NCBI GenBank assembly: GCA_036787895.1
Contig: DAIQOK010000020.1
Location: 1-64,000 of the forward strand
Source of the DNA: UBA7662 sp036787895
Lineage (GTDB): Bacteria; Bacteroidota; Bacteroidia; UBA7662
DNA length: 64,000 nucleotides
Direction of reading: 5' to 3'
This document shows positions 39,611 to 48,619 of the stretch, piece by piece. The notes beneath the pieces are model-generated. The model had not been told where the DNA came from and did no database searches. It saw only the letters and a program-made list of their open reading frames with translations. Both the position numbers and the translations under genes were made by a program. Each line of letters begins with the position of its first letter. The first letter of the stretch is position 1.

Positions 39611-42600
39611 TTAGGATTTGGACAATAATCGCTTCATTTTATCATACAATTCCTCACTTTTTATGGGTTTTGTAATGAAGTCACTAAAGCCAAGTAGCTG
39701 TGCTTTTTGACGTGTTTCATCAAATGCATCAGCCGTTAATGCTATCACAGCAATGTCCTTAAGCTCAGGTCTGACTTCAGAGTTTCTAATTTTCTCAATG
39801 AGCTCAAAACCATTCATAATTGGCATTTGAATGTCGAGCAAGATTAAATCGAAATTCTTTTGTTGAAGCAGTTCCAACGCCTCCAAACCATTTTCTGCTA
39901 TTTCAAAGCGAGCGTTCCACAATTCTAACAATCGACTGGCCAACATAACATTAATTCGATTATCTTCTACCAATAGTATGCGAGCACCTTTCAAATCGGC
40001 TTGTTGTAAAACAGCAGCCATAGGAATACTATCGTAATTTCCAAGTTGTTTGGTGAATGGTAAATGAACAGTAAAGGTTGTCCCTTGACCCAATTCACTT
40101 TTCACCTTTATTTTACCTCCCATTAACTGCACTAATTTTTTGGTAATGGTGAGCCCTAATCCCGTGCCTCCAAACTGTCGACTGGTATATTTTTCTGCCT
40201 GCTCAAAGCGATCAAAAATCCGGTCGATATTTGAATTATCGATGCCAATGCCCGTATCTGTTATGGTAAAAATTAATTGATGTTTGTTCTCATCCTCAGA
40301 CAAACATTTAACAGCCATATTCACTTCACCCTTGGGCGTGAATTTTATTGCATTTGAGCCTAGGTTTAATAAAATTTGATTTAAACGAATACTATCTCCT
40401 TTTACCCATTCCGGCACACTTTTATCAATTTTGAGGCTGATTTTAAGCTTCTTATCCTTAGCGATATACCCCAACGTTTTTTCGAATTGCTGGAGTTGGG
40501 CGATTAAACCAAAAGTTTCATGATTCAATTCAAGCTTGTCGGCCTCTATTTTACTTAAGTCCAGTAAATCGTTAATCAATCGCAATAAATTATCGGCGGA
40601 AAAACGAACTGCTTGTAAATAAGCTAATTTTTGCTCATTGGTTTCTTCCGGCAAAAGCAGCTCAGTCAAGCCAATTATGGCGTTCATTGGTGTTCGGATC
40701 TCATGGGAGATATTTGACAAAAAATTTGACTTAATCTGGGTTGCTTTTTCTGCAGCCTCTTTGGCCTCTTTTAATAATCGATGACTGAGCTGTTGGCTGA
40801 TGGCGCCACCCAATGCATTACAAAAACCTCTTAAAATATGTTCTTCCAGTCCCCACCACTTTTTATCCTGCTTCAAATTGTCGAAACCTACAAAACCCCA
40901 AAAGCGATTATCAACAAAGATGGGCAAGACTAATATCGACTGAATATGAAAAAATTTTAAGACTTGTTGTTCAGATTCCGGCAAATCCTGTAGATTGCTT
41001 ACTATGGTTTCGCCCGCACTCAATCTTTGGTGCCAACTCTCGAAACCAATCTTTTTGTAGGTTAGCCCTCTCTCCAAAAGTTGTCTTTCTTTGGCATCCA
41101 CCCGACCATCTTCTACTGGTGTAACTAATTTTGCTGCAGGCCCGAATTTGGTCTCGAGATGCCGAAATACCCAGGCATAATTCGCTCCAATAGCACGCGA
41201 TGCCTTCGCAATCGATTGTTGGAAGGCATGCTCAAAATCGCTATCAACCAACAGATTTTCTGTGGCTTCTTTAATTTCAGTCAGTAAATCCTTTGCCCTT
41301 TCTTCCAACTCCTGTTGTTTACGCAAGTCGGTTACATCCTGAATAATACCCCGAACCTCGATGACCTGTGCCTGTTCATTCAGTCGAGCGGAGGCTTTTT
41401 CATGAACATATTTAATTTCGCCCAGGGGCGTCACTATACGATGATCAAGGCGAATTTCTCCGCCGTGTGCTTCAAAGTGTTTGATGGCTTGTCTGATTTC
41501 AGCAACATCATCGGGATGTATTCTATTATAATAATCAACAGGTTGTAGACTTCTGTGTTGCAAGTCAACACCAAAAATCTGGGCTGTACGTTCGTCCCAG
41601 AATATTTCATTTTTGATTAAATCAGATCGCCAGGTTCCTAAGCGGGCCAACTCCATGGCATCGGTCAATAACTCCCTATTCTCTTTTAAGGCTTCGGCAA
41701 TTTGTAATTTATCGGTAACATTATTCCCATAAATGGTAATGCCGATAATTTGCTTTTTATCGTCTTTAATTGCAAAAAGACTGATTTCCAGCGTTAAAGT
41801 ACTGCCATCCTGAAATTCGAAAACCGACATAAATTCCTGCTGTTCACCAGCCAAGCCTCTGAGATACTTCTCTTTCCAAAACTCCTGTAAATCAGCATTC
41901 ATAAAATGAAGCATCGCAGTACCCGGTTTCGGATTTACGCCAAAACGGTGTGCAAGAAATTTTTTAAACCGCACATTGGCCTGAAGTAAATTCATGTTAG
42001 TATCGACCGACCAGATGTAATAACTGGTATGCTCTAACATGGTCTCAACCTCTTTCATGGCCCTTCTGATCCGACCATTGACTTCCACATTCGACCAGTG
42101 AATAACCAAAACGAAAAACACGGTGAGTAGCCCTACCTGCAATACATTACCTTTGAATGCCTCCCTTAATATTTCCTGAGGAAGTTGGATTTGCCAAGGA
42201 AACTCAAACGAGACGCTCACAAACAGGGTCATTATTACAAAAAGTAATAAGCCCATCATTTGCCAGCGCTTGTGACTATCTACAACAAACGGAATACAAA
42301 TGAGCACCACAAAATTGAAAAGGTAAGCACCATAGTCTGCACTATAAAGCGATGAATAAAAGAAGATGATAGCAGATGCCAGGAGGACAACCAGGAATAT
42401 GGTAAGTTTTTGATAACCTTTGGCATTCAGTGGATATAAACCCAGAAATGCTGTAAAAAAAAGCATATTCAACCAATCTATGGAAGGCAGATCGCTGATT
42501 CTATCATAAAAAGTTATGCCCAGCAAGGCTGTTGCTGCCAATAAAACCACAGCATTTACGATTTTAACCTTGCGTTGTTCTTCCGCTGATTGGGCGTCGT

Positions 42601-42697
42601 TTGTACCCCAAATAATTAGTTTTTCAAGTATGTTTTTCAACGGAGCTAAGGAGTAGTAAGCGAATATATGTATTCGAAAGAGGTATTCTAGCTGCAT
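39611..42697 (-). CDS. Membrane-bound PAS/GAF hybrid histidine kinase
   Basis: 1028 residues. About six membrane segments (roughly 45-205) form a MASE-like sensor; then two PAS domains (about 215-460; the second around GTWRSDLIKNEIFWDERT), a GAF domain (about 470-640), HisKA with the phosphorylated histidine near residue 667 (SNISHEIRTPMNAIIG), an HATPase with LILNLGSNAIKF-type N box (ILLNLGSNAIKFTPKG) and GGTGLGLTITKKL, and a receiver domain with the acceptor aspartate near 953 (LLDIQMPIMNG). It lacks an output domain, so the signal must pass to a separate phosphotransfer or response protein. The first 20-30 residues may not be translated; a TTG at 42640 is an alternative start. Confidence 0.85.
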   Translation of the reverse strand: MQLEYLFRIHIFAYYSLAPLKNILEKLIIWGTNDAQSAEEQRKVKIVNAVVLLAATALLGITFYDRISDLPSIDWLNMLFFTAFLGLYPLNAKGYQKLTIFLVVLLASAIIFFYSSLYSADYGAYLFNFVVLICIPFVVDSHKRWQMMGLLLFVIMTLFVSVSFEFPWQIQLPQEILREAFKGNVLQVGLLTVFFVLVIHWSNVEVNGRIRRAMKEVETMLEHTSYYIWSVDTNMNLLQANVRFKKFLAHRFGVNPKPGTAMLHFMNADLQEFWKEKYLRGLAGEQQEFMSVFEFQDGSTLTLEISLFAIKDDKKQIIGITIYGNNVTDKLQIAEALKENRELLTDAMELARLGTWRSDLIKNEIFWDERTAQIFGVDLQHRSLQPVDYYNRIHPDDVAEIRQAIKHFEAHGGEIRLDHRIVTPLGEIKYVHEKASARLNEQAQVIEVRGIIQDVTDLRKQQELEERAKDLLTEIKEATENLLVDSDFEHAFQQSIAKASRAIGANYAWVFRHLETKFGPAAKLVTPVEDGRVDAKERQLLERGLTYKKIGFESWHQRLSAGETIVSNLQDLPESEQQVLKFFHIQSILVLPIFVDNRFWGFVGFDNLKQDKKWWGLEEHILRGFCNALGGAISQQLSHRLLKEAKEAAEKATQIKSNFLSNISHEIRTPMNAIIGLTELLLPEETNEQKLAYLQAVRFSADNLLRLINDLLDLSKIEADKLELNHETFGLIAQLQQFEKTLGYIAKDKKLKISLKIDKSVPEWVKGDSIRLNQILLNLGSNAIKFTPKGEVNMAVKCLSEDENKHQLIFTITDTGIGIDNSNIDRIFDRFEQAEKYTSRQFGGTGLGLTITKKLVQLMGGKIKVKSELGQGTTFTVHLPFTKQLGNYDSIPMAAVLQQADLKGARILLVEDNRINVMLASRLLELWNARFEIAENGLEALELLQQKNFDLILLDIQMPIMNGFELIEKIRNSEVRPELKDIAVIALTADAFDETRQKAQLLGFSDFITKPIKSEELYDKMKRLLSKS

Positions 42698-42814
42698 ATC
42701 TATTTTTTTTAACCAATCGGCACATAGCTTGTTTTTGGCGGCAAGCTGCTGTTAAACAGGGCTTAAATGCCGTTAAGGAAAAGTTAAAACGAGTTTTGGG
42801 ATAGTCTTAAAAGT

Positions 42815-42822
42815 TACATTTG
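42815..42822 (+). promoter_or_regulatory. -7 promoter box of the sensor kinase/response regulator operon
   Basis: TACATTTG matches TAnnTTTG and lies 16 bases before the ATG at 42839; TTTG at 42795-42798 is a possible -33 with a short 16-base spacer. Confidence 0.45.
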
Positions 42823-42838
42823 TTACATTTTCCAAAGT

Positions 42839-44734
42839 ATGTCGAAAAAACTCATACCGGTACTCGTTGTCACAATGGCGCTGGCATTGCTTGGGCTCAT
42901 TGCCGTCCAGGCTTTCTGGATGCGGGAGGCTATTAATATGAAGGCGGAAGAGTTCAATCGGGGTGTTTCTGAAGCCTTAAAATCGACCAACTATGCCCTG
43001 GAAGTCCGGGAAGCTTCTCGACTTTTGGCAAACAGCCTGGATCAAAAGCTGTTGGTTCGGCAGATCGATTCACTTGCCGGACCGGTAATTTATACCTACG
43101 ATACCATTGAAAGTATCGTAGCAGCTAAGGAAGTCCCTAAAAAGCCTATTCGATCCACTGGATTTAGCTTTAGTACACTCCCCCAGCCACCAATAGCGGG
43201 TGTTGCAGCCTTTGGGAGAAATGATGCCGATTGCCTAATCGTTATACGTGAAAAAGGAAATCCAATTGGACATTTTCCAGGTCAATTATTTACTCCTACC
43301 CACCCGCAGCTTGAAACAGTTTATAGTCAGGAAGCTTTGCGACAATTCCAACAGGCTCGTCAGTTTTATCAAATTTCCTTTGATTTCGACAGTATGATGA
43401 CGCTTTGGGCAGATAGCGGTCACTTTAATTTATCAGGTGACAGGTTGTTTTATTTCAATAGCTCGGAAGGTCAACGACAGCTAAAAGGAAGCAAAAATGC
43501 CCAAGTAATTATCAGCAGTTCAGACAGCAGCCTGGCCAGAGCTCAAGTTCGTTATCGTTCCGCTCCAAACAACCCGCTGCCACGCATCAAGCCGCAAGCT
43601 GCCACACCGGAAGTAAAACGTCAAATTGTACAGAAAAAACTGCGCATCGACAGTTTACTCAACAAAGTGGCTTTTGACTTCATCAGCCCCAAACAACCCA
43701 TTGAAAAACGAATAAGCGAACATGAATTTGACTCGATACTTCGAGCCAATTTGTTACAACAAGGCATTACAGCCGATTTCCGATTTCAAGTGGTGCGCGA
43801 ACAGGCAGATGGTATTCAACTTATTTATGGAGATGAAATTTTTTCTCCGGTATACCACGAGGCACGGCTGTTCCCCAACGATATGTTCAATTTGAATGAA
43901 CGTTTATTGTTGTATTTCCCCAATCCAAGCAGTTTTTTGCTCGGCAACCTGCTTGGCATGTTGCTGGTATCATTTGCCTTGATTTTGGTATTGGTTGTCA
44001 TCTTTTTCGTTGCCATTTCTGTATTGCTGCGTCAGAAAAAACTAAGTGATATGAAGTCCGACTTCATCAACAACATGACCCACGAGTTTAAAACGCCTTT
44101 AGCTACCATCAATCTGGCAGCTGATGCGTTGGCCAACCCCAAAGTGCAGCATGACAATGAGCTTAGTGCTAAATACCTGGGTATTATTAAAACCGAAAAC
44201 AGGCGTATGAATACTCATGTTGAGCAGGTTTTACAAACAGCACAATTAGATCGTCAAGAACTAACATTGAATCTGCAGCGAATTGATTTACGGTATTTAT
44301 TGGAACATGCAATTGCGTTGATGGAGATGCAATATGAAAATCGGCAAGCCAAACTTTCGCTGCATTGTAATCATGAATCGTGTTTCATCAACGGCGATGA
44401 AGCTCATCTGCTGAATGTTTTTACCAATCTATTGGATAATGCCCTTAAATACGCCAAAACCAATCCTGAAGTCGAAGTTAGTGGTATCGTGAGCGGGCAA
44501 AAGGCTGTCATTCGGGTAAAAGACAATGGCATAGGAATGAGTCGTGATACAAGGCAACACATCTTTGAAAAATTTTACCGCCTGCCTACCGGCAATGTGC
44601 ATAATATCAAAGGATTCGGATTAGGATTAAGTTATGTCAAAGCGATAATTGAAGCCCATAAAGGTAGTATTCAAGTAGAAAGTGAGTTGGATGTGGGAAG
44701 TACTTTTATTGTTACCTTACCTATAACCCAATAA
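42839..44734 (+). CDS. Sensor histidine kinase, RprX-like
   Basis: 631 residues. An N-terminal membrane helix (about 6-27), a long periplasmic sensor region of about 330 residues, a second membrane helix (about 366-398), then HisKA with the phosphorylated histidine near 415 (NNMTHEFKTPLATI), and an HATPase with VFTNLLDNALKYAK, DNGIGM and GFGLGLSYVKAI. The layout and sequence resemble RprX of Bacteroides, which pairs with RprY. The response regulator starts six bases after the stop. The two genes thus form one operon, divergent from the hybrid kinase with 141 bases in between. Confidence 0.87.
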   Translation: MSKKLIPVLVVTMALALLGLIAVQAFWMREAINMKAEEFNRGVSEALKSTNYALEVREASRLLANSLDQKLLVRQIDSLAGPVIYTYDTIESIVAAKEVPKKPIRSTGFSFSTLPQPPIAGVAAFGRNDADCLIVIREKGNPIGHFPGQLFTPTHPQLETVYSQEALRQFQQARQFYQISFDFDSMMTLWADSGHFNLSGDRLFYFNSSEGQRQLKGSKNAQVIISSSDSSLARAQVRYRSAPNNPLPRIKPQAATPEVKRQIVQKKLRIDSLLNKVAFDFISPKQPIEKRISEHEFDSILRANLLQQGITADFRFQVVREQADGIQLIYGDEIFSPVYHEARLFPNDMFNLNERLLLYFPNPSSFLLGNLLGMLLVSFALILVLVVIFFVAISVLLRQKKLSDMKSDFINNMTHEFKTPLATINLAADALANPKVQHDNELSAKYLGIIKTENRRMNTHVEQVLQTAQLDRQELTLNLQRIDLRYLLEHAIALMEMQYENRQAKLSLHCNHESCFINGDEAHLLNVFTNLLDNALKYAKTNPEVEVSGIVSGQKAVIRVKDNGIGMSRDTRQHIFEKFYRLPTGNVHNIKGFGLGLSYVKAIIEAHKGSIQVESELDVGSTFIVTLPITQ

Positions 44735-44740
44735 ATAATT

Positions 44741-45430
44741 ATGAGCAAGCATATTTTACTGGTCGAAGACGACCCCAATTTTGGTTCTGTACTTCGTGAT
44801 TATTTACAGCTCAACGACTATCAGGTTACACTTTGCACCAATGGAAATACCGGCATCAGCAGCTTTCGTGCCGGCCAATTTGACATTTGTATATTGGATG
44901 TAATGATGCCCGAAAAGGATGGGTTTACACTTGCTGAGGAAATCAGGCAATTAAACAAAACCATTCCTCTTTTTTTCCTGACAGCAAAAAGTATGAAGCA
45001 CGATATGATTACGGGCTTTCAGTTAGGAGCAGATGATTATATCACCAAACCTTTCGACGCTGAAGTACTTCTGTTTAAAATCAAGGCTGTATTAAACCGA
45101 GTAGATCAAATTGACTTGGGCACAGAAGCCAATCAGTTTCAAATTGGCAGATACCAATTCGATTACGCCATTCGAGAGCTAAAAATGGGCGACAGCTTAC
45201 ATAAACTCTCTCCCAAAGAAGCAGAATTGCTCAAACTTCTCGCTTTAAACATCAATAAAGTTTTACCACGAAGTGAGGCACTCAACAGAATCTGGAAGGA
45301 TGATAATTACTTCACGTCCCGCTCGATGGATGTATATGTGACCAAGCTTCGTAAATTTTTAAATCAGGACGAGAAAATTGAGATCCTGAACATACACAGC
45401 AATGGTTTCCGACTTGTGGTAAATTCTTAA
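44741..45430 (+). CDS. OmpR/PhoB-family response regulator, RprY-like
   Basis: 229 residues. The receiver domain has the acidic pair E9/D10-D11 (LLVEDDPNFG), the phosphoacceptor D53 (CILDVMMPEKDG), the conserved threonine in FFLTAKS and lysine in DYITKPFDAEV. The C-terminal winged helix (LHKLSPKEAELLKLLALN ... SMDVYVTKLRKFL) binds DNA. It is the partner of the sensor kinase directly upstream. About 250 bases without a gene follow to the alkaline phosphatase stop; I see only a weak hairpin there. Confidence 0.92.
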   Translation: MSKHILLVEDDPNFGSVLRDYLQLNDYQVTLCTNGNTGISSFRAGQFDICILDVMMPEKDGFTLAEEIRQLNKTIPLFFLTAKSMKHDMITGFQLGADDYITKPFDAEVLLFKIKAVLNRVDQIDLGTEANQFQIGRYQFDYAIRELKMGDSLHKLSPKEAELLKLLALNINKVLPRSEALNRIWKDDNYFTSRSMDVYVTKLRKFLNQDEKIEILNIHSNGFRLVVNS

Positions 45431-45680
45431 TATTTCAAATATTCATAACAGCCAGCTAGAAGTTGGCACAGGCTAAAATTTTTCATGCTCCTCTGGATAT
45501 TAGAACTTCATAATACTTTCATACATCTCGGTTTTAATCCTCGAAAAGCACTGCTCTAGCAAGTTGCCTGGAACATCTATTATTTTTGGATTCGACCAGT
45601 TTCAACTGTAGCAAACAATTTTCAAAGAATTCAGTGGAAACCCTCTTTCTTGACTTCATCCCTTCGGTAAGCCTCTTTAA

Positions 45681-46817
45681 TTAAAAACTGGTTTTGTCTT
45701 TCCAGTTCACCGGCTGTTTTTTCCTGACTAAATCCAGGGACTGCATCATTTTATCATACAATTCGGTATTGTCCATGATGCCGGAAAAAGCCTCCGCTCC
45801 CGGCCCAAAAGCAAATACAGGAACCATAACTGCCGTATGCCCGCCAGTAGTGAATTTGCCCGTTACCGTATTCTTAGTCAAATCTCCACCATTGATTGAA
45901 AAACCTCCTGTTTCGTGGTCAGCAGTTACTATGACCAGTGTTTCTTTATTTCTTTCGGCAAAATCAACAGCAATGCCGATTGCCTGGTCAAAGTCAAGCA
46001 TCTCCTGAATAATATAATTTGTATTGTTATCATGGCCGCCCCAATCGATTTGCGAACCTTCAACCATCAGGAAAAAGCCGTCTTTATCTTCCGCTAACTT
46101 TTCTAGGGCGAAGTAAGTTGCTCTGGGTAATATGTCATTGCGGCCATCATGTTTAGCTTGAGGATGTTTGTCCCAAAGCAAAGCAGCTACAGGCAATGAC
46201 GTTACACTGAAGAGATCAGCTTCGGTTCTGACTACCCGTGTACCCGACTCTTCCATGGCTGCCACCAGGTTTTTACCATCTTTCCTCTCTTCAAAATAGC
46301 GTAATCCACCACCAATTAACAAATCTACTTTGGCTTTGGCGATATCTTCGGCTATTGCTTCCGACCATTCCCTGTTGGGTTGATGAGCGGCGAAAGAAGC
46401 TGGTGTTGCATGGGTTATAGCACAGGTAGCTATCAATCCGGTAGATTTACCCGCAGCTTTCGCGCTTTCTAATATCGTTTCGTGAATTGTAGTATCACCG
46501 GCAACCCCAATGGCACCATTGAATGCTTTTTTGCCAATAGAAAGCGCAGTAGCACCAGCGCCTGAATCGGTAATCAGATTATCATAGGAAGTCGTTTTAC
46601 TGAAGCCGACAAAGCTAAAACGTTCCAACTGTAAAATATTTCCGTTGGCAACCATGCCTGCGTAAATCTGACTGGTACCCATGCCATCCCCTATCAATAA
46701 AACAATGTTTTTTGGACGTTTAGGCAGAGGTACCGGTAATTCAGGAGTAGACATTTGTCCGGCTACCGGCGAAGTCAAAAATGACAATAGTCCAATCAGC
46801 AATAAGAGGGGTCGCAT
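45681..46817 (-). CDS. Alkaline phosphatase (PhoA family)
   Basis: 378 residues. Signal peptide 1-20 (cleavage at VAG-Q). The active site shows D44 (LIGDGMGTSQ), the nucleophile S85 in TDSGAGATA, MVEGSQIDWGGHDNN and VTADHETGG as zinc ligands, and a late GGHTAVMVPVFAFGPGA. This is the alkaline phosphatase superfamily, releasing phosphate from monoesters in the periplasm. A TAATTTAG box lies about 20 bases upstream on the minus strand, back to back with the promoter of the divergent Nudix gene. No Pho box was recognised. Confidence 0.92.
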   Translation of the reverse strand: MRPLLLLIGLLSFLTSPVAGQMSTPELPVPLPKRPKNIVLLIGDGMGTSQIYAGMVANGNILQLERFSFVGFSKTTSYDNLITDSGAGATALSIGKKAFNGAIGVAGDTTIHETILESAKAAGKSTGLIATCAITHATPASFAAHQPNREWSEAIAEDIAKAKVDLLIGGGLRYFEERKDGKNLVAAMEESGTRVVRTEADLFSVTSLPVAALLWDKHPQAKHDGRNDILPRATYFALEKLAEDKDGFFLMVEGSQIDWGGHDNNTNYIIQEMLDFDQAIGIAVDFAERNKETLVIVTADHETGGFSINGGDLTKNTVTGKFTTGGHTAVMVPVFAFGPGAEAFSGIMDNTELYDKMMQSLDLVRKKQPVNWKDKTSF

Positions 46818-46822
46818 AACTA

Positions 46823-46830
46823 TAACTTTG
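46823..46830 (+). promoter_or_regulatory. -7 promoter box of the first Nudix gene
   Basis: TAACTTTG matches TAnnTTTG and lies 46 bases before the ATG at 46877, within the 59-base gap between divergent start codons. Confidence 0.4.
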
Positions 46831-46876
46831 AATTGCGCTAAATTAGCAGATGTTGCCTGCTAAACGTTAAGTTGCC

Positions 46877-47338
46877 ATGAAGTCTGACAAAAAAGCCTTT
46901 ACCATACGTGTGTATGGCTTGATTATCAATGCTTCTCAAGAAGTGCTGATTGCAGAAGAAATGTATAAAGGCCGGCCTATGGTAAAATTTCCGGGTGGTG
47001 GCTTACACTGGGGAGAAAGCACAATTGATTGTTTGAAGCGGGAATGTATGGAAGAGTTAGGAGTGGCGGTGGAAATTGGTGCTCATTTTTACACCACCGA
47101 CTTTTTTATTGCCTCCGCCTTCGATAATCAGGTGCAATTAGTGAGCATTTATTACGAAGTAATTGCACCAGCCAATTTCCAACCTGAAAGCAGGGCATTA
47201 AATCGACAAGCAGTGGAGGATGAAGTCTTCCGTTTTGTTCCAATCAGTGATTTACAAGCAGGCAGCTTTTTCACTTTTCCTATCGACCAAAAAGTGGGTA
47301 ATATGCTCGAAAAACGCTTACGATTGACTGGCACTTAA
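46877..47338 (+). CDS. Nudix hydrolase
   Basis: 153 residues. The Nudix box is complete: G-x5-E-x7-R-E-x-x-E-E-x-G in GGLHWGESTIDCLKREC followed by MEELG. The upstream MVKFPGGG strand and downstream FFIASAFDNQVQLVSIYYEV strand fit a nucleotide-sugar or GDP-mannose-like pyrophosphohydrolase fold, but the substrate is not evident. Its last 21 bases overlap the 3' end of a second, convergent Nudix gene. Confidence 0.88.
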   Translation: MKSDKKAFTIRVYGLIINASQEVLIAEEMYKGRPMVKFPGGGLHWGESTIDCLKRECMEELGVAVEIGAHFYTTDFFIASAFDNQVQLVSIYYEVIAPANFQPESRALNRQAVEDEVFRFVPISDLQAGSFFTFPIDQKVGNMLEKRLRLTGT

Positions 47339-47878
47339 TCGTTTTATCTGCAGCCATTGGATGGCCATGATAGTTATGCTGTCGGTAATTTGCTTTCGTT
47401 TTATCATAGCAACTGCCTCATCAAGACTCACCAGTTTTCTTTGTAACTCCTCGGTATCTTCGGGCTGTGCTTCTTCATAAGTCAGTTCGGTAGCTAAAAA
47501 AATGATGGCCAATTCATCACTAACAGAATTGGAGAGATGCGATCGTCCGATTTCTTCCCAGTGCCTGGCTGTTGCACCTACTTCTTCCAACAATTCACGT
47601 TTGGCTGAAAGTAATGGTGGTGTATCGTGCTTACCGCCACCTTCGGGCAATTCCCAGCTGTATTGATTGAGTGGATAGCGATACTGGCCAATCAGCCAGA
47701 TTTTATCTTCTTCACAGGCTAAGATGCCAATGGCTAGATTTTTAAAATGAACTGTCCCGTAAATCCCTTGCCCCCCTTTAGGATTCAATACCCTATGCTC
47801 AGTAACTTTAATCCAGGGATTTTCGTAACATATATCAGAACTGAGTGTTGTCCAGGGATTGCGGTTTTCATCTATCAT
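47318..47878 (-). CDS. Nudix hydrolase, ADP-ribose pyrophosphatase-like
   Basis: 186 residues. The Nudix helix is present as SAKRELLEEVG, preceded by the GQYRYPLNQYSWELPEGGG motif typical of the ADP-ribose pyrophosphatase branch. The first glutamate of the G-x5-E part is replaced by threonine (GGGKHDT); the remaining RExxEExG catalytic core is intact, so activity is likely. The start overlaps the stop of the DUF4412 gene upstream by four bases, so it is co-translated with it. Its end overlaps the other Nudix gene by 21 bases. Confidence 0.87.
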   Translation of the reverse strand: MIDENRNPWTTLSSDICYENPWIKVTEHRVLNPKGGQGIYGTVHFKNLAIGILACEEDKIWLIGQYRYPLNQYSWELPEGGGKHDTPPLLSAKRELLEEVGATARHWEEIGRSHLSNSVSDELAIIFLATELTYEEAQPEDTEELQRKLVSLDEAVAMIKRKQITDSITIMAIQWLQIKRLSASQS

Positions 47879-48573
47879 TGTCCACCTCCTGGCAAGAGCG
47901 AGCCGGGTTCAAAATTTTTAACTTCAAAGCCTTTCGGAATCTCGAATAAACTGCTGCTGATTGGCTTTTTTTCAACCGTTGTAGCCATTAAGGAGATTTT
48001 AAGTCCATCTGGGCCGTCCATCTTCATGGCCAAAGGGAAGCCTTTAACTACCGACATAATTTTCTGATCTATAGGCATATTGTTACCCAGCGCATGAGGC
48101 ATATTAACCATAATTTCATCACTGACCCACAATTCGGTTTGACCGCTTTCATCCTGTGGGTTGGTAATGATGTAATGTTTACACTTGTAACCGCCAATAG
48201 TTTTTGGTGTTGTTCCGGTTCGTACTACCGGTAGCTGGTGTACTTCCTCGCTATTCTCATCTGCTTTAGCGACATCTTTCATCAGATAAGCTATGCGAGC
48301 AGTAGGTTGCAACAAAAAGGCTGTGTTATTTTTGGCATTAAAAACAACATCTCCTGTCATGGCTGCATTGGCCCCCAAGGTTTTAATCATGACGTTATTC
48401 CCTTTGAGCAGGTATAAAAAGCCGGAAGGCATAAATTGACGTGCCAGCTCCATTTCTTCGCCCCCGCCTTCAATTTCCAATTTGAAAGTGATTTCGCCTT
48501 CAAATGGTTTTTGATTTTGTGCCTGGGCAACAATTGTAGCGATGAGGAGCAAAAAGGATATCAGATAGCGCAT
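47875..48573 (-). CDS. Exported DUF4412 protein
   Basis: 232 residues from ATG 48573, which provides a signal peptide (MRYLISFLLLIATIVAQAQ); the longer upstream reading is rejected because it overlaps the neighbour and lacks a signal. The sequence GEITFKLEIEGGG, VMIKTLGANAAMTGDVVFN and KTIGGYKCKHYIITNPQD matches the DUF4412 family of Bacteroidota envelope proteins, whose function is unknown. It is the middle gene of a minus-strand run HDAC-like, DUF4412, Nudix. The protein ends with a short proline/glycine stretch (PGSLLPGGGQ). Confidence 0.8.
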   Translation of the reverse strand: MRYLISFLLLIATIVAQAQNQKPFEGEITFKLEIEGGGEEMELARQFMPSGFLYLLKGNNVMIKTLGANAAMTGDVVFNAKNNTAFLLQPTARIAYLMKDVAKADENSEEVHQLPVVRTGTTPKTIGGYKCKHYIITNPQDESGQTELWVSDEIMVNMPHALGNNMPIDQKIMSVVKGFPLAMKMDGPDGLKISLMATTVEKKPISSSLFEIPKGFEVKNFEPGSLLPGGGQ

Positions 48574-48619
48574 AATAATAAGGATTTGCTCAAATTTAGG
48601 AGGGCAAACGGCTATCTTC

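Noticed and set aside
45431..45680. 250-base gap after the response regulator with a small hairpin (GCCAGC/GTTGGC near 45453-45470)
   Set aside because: Stem is only six pairs with one G-U and no T-run; no small gene, RNA or conserved site was recognisable.
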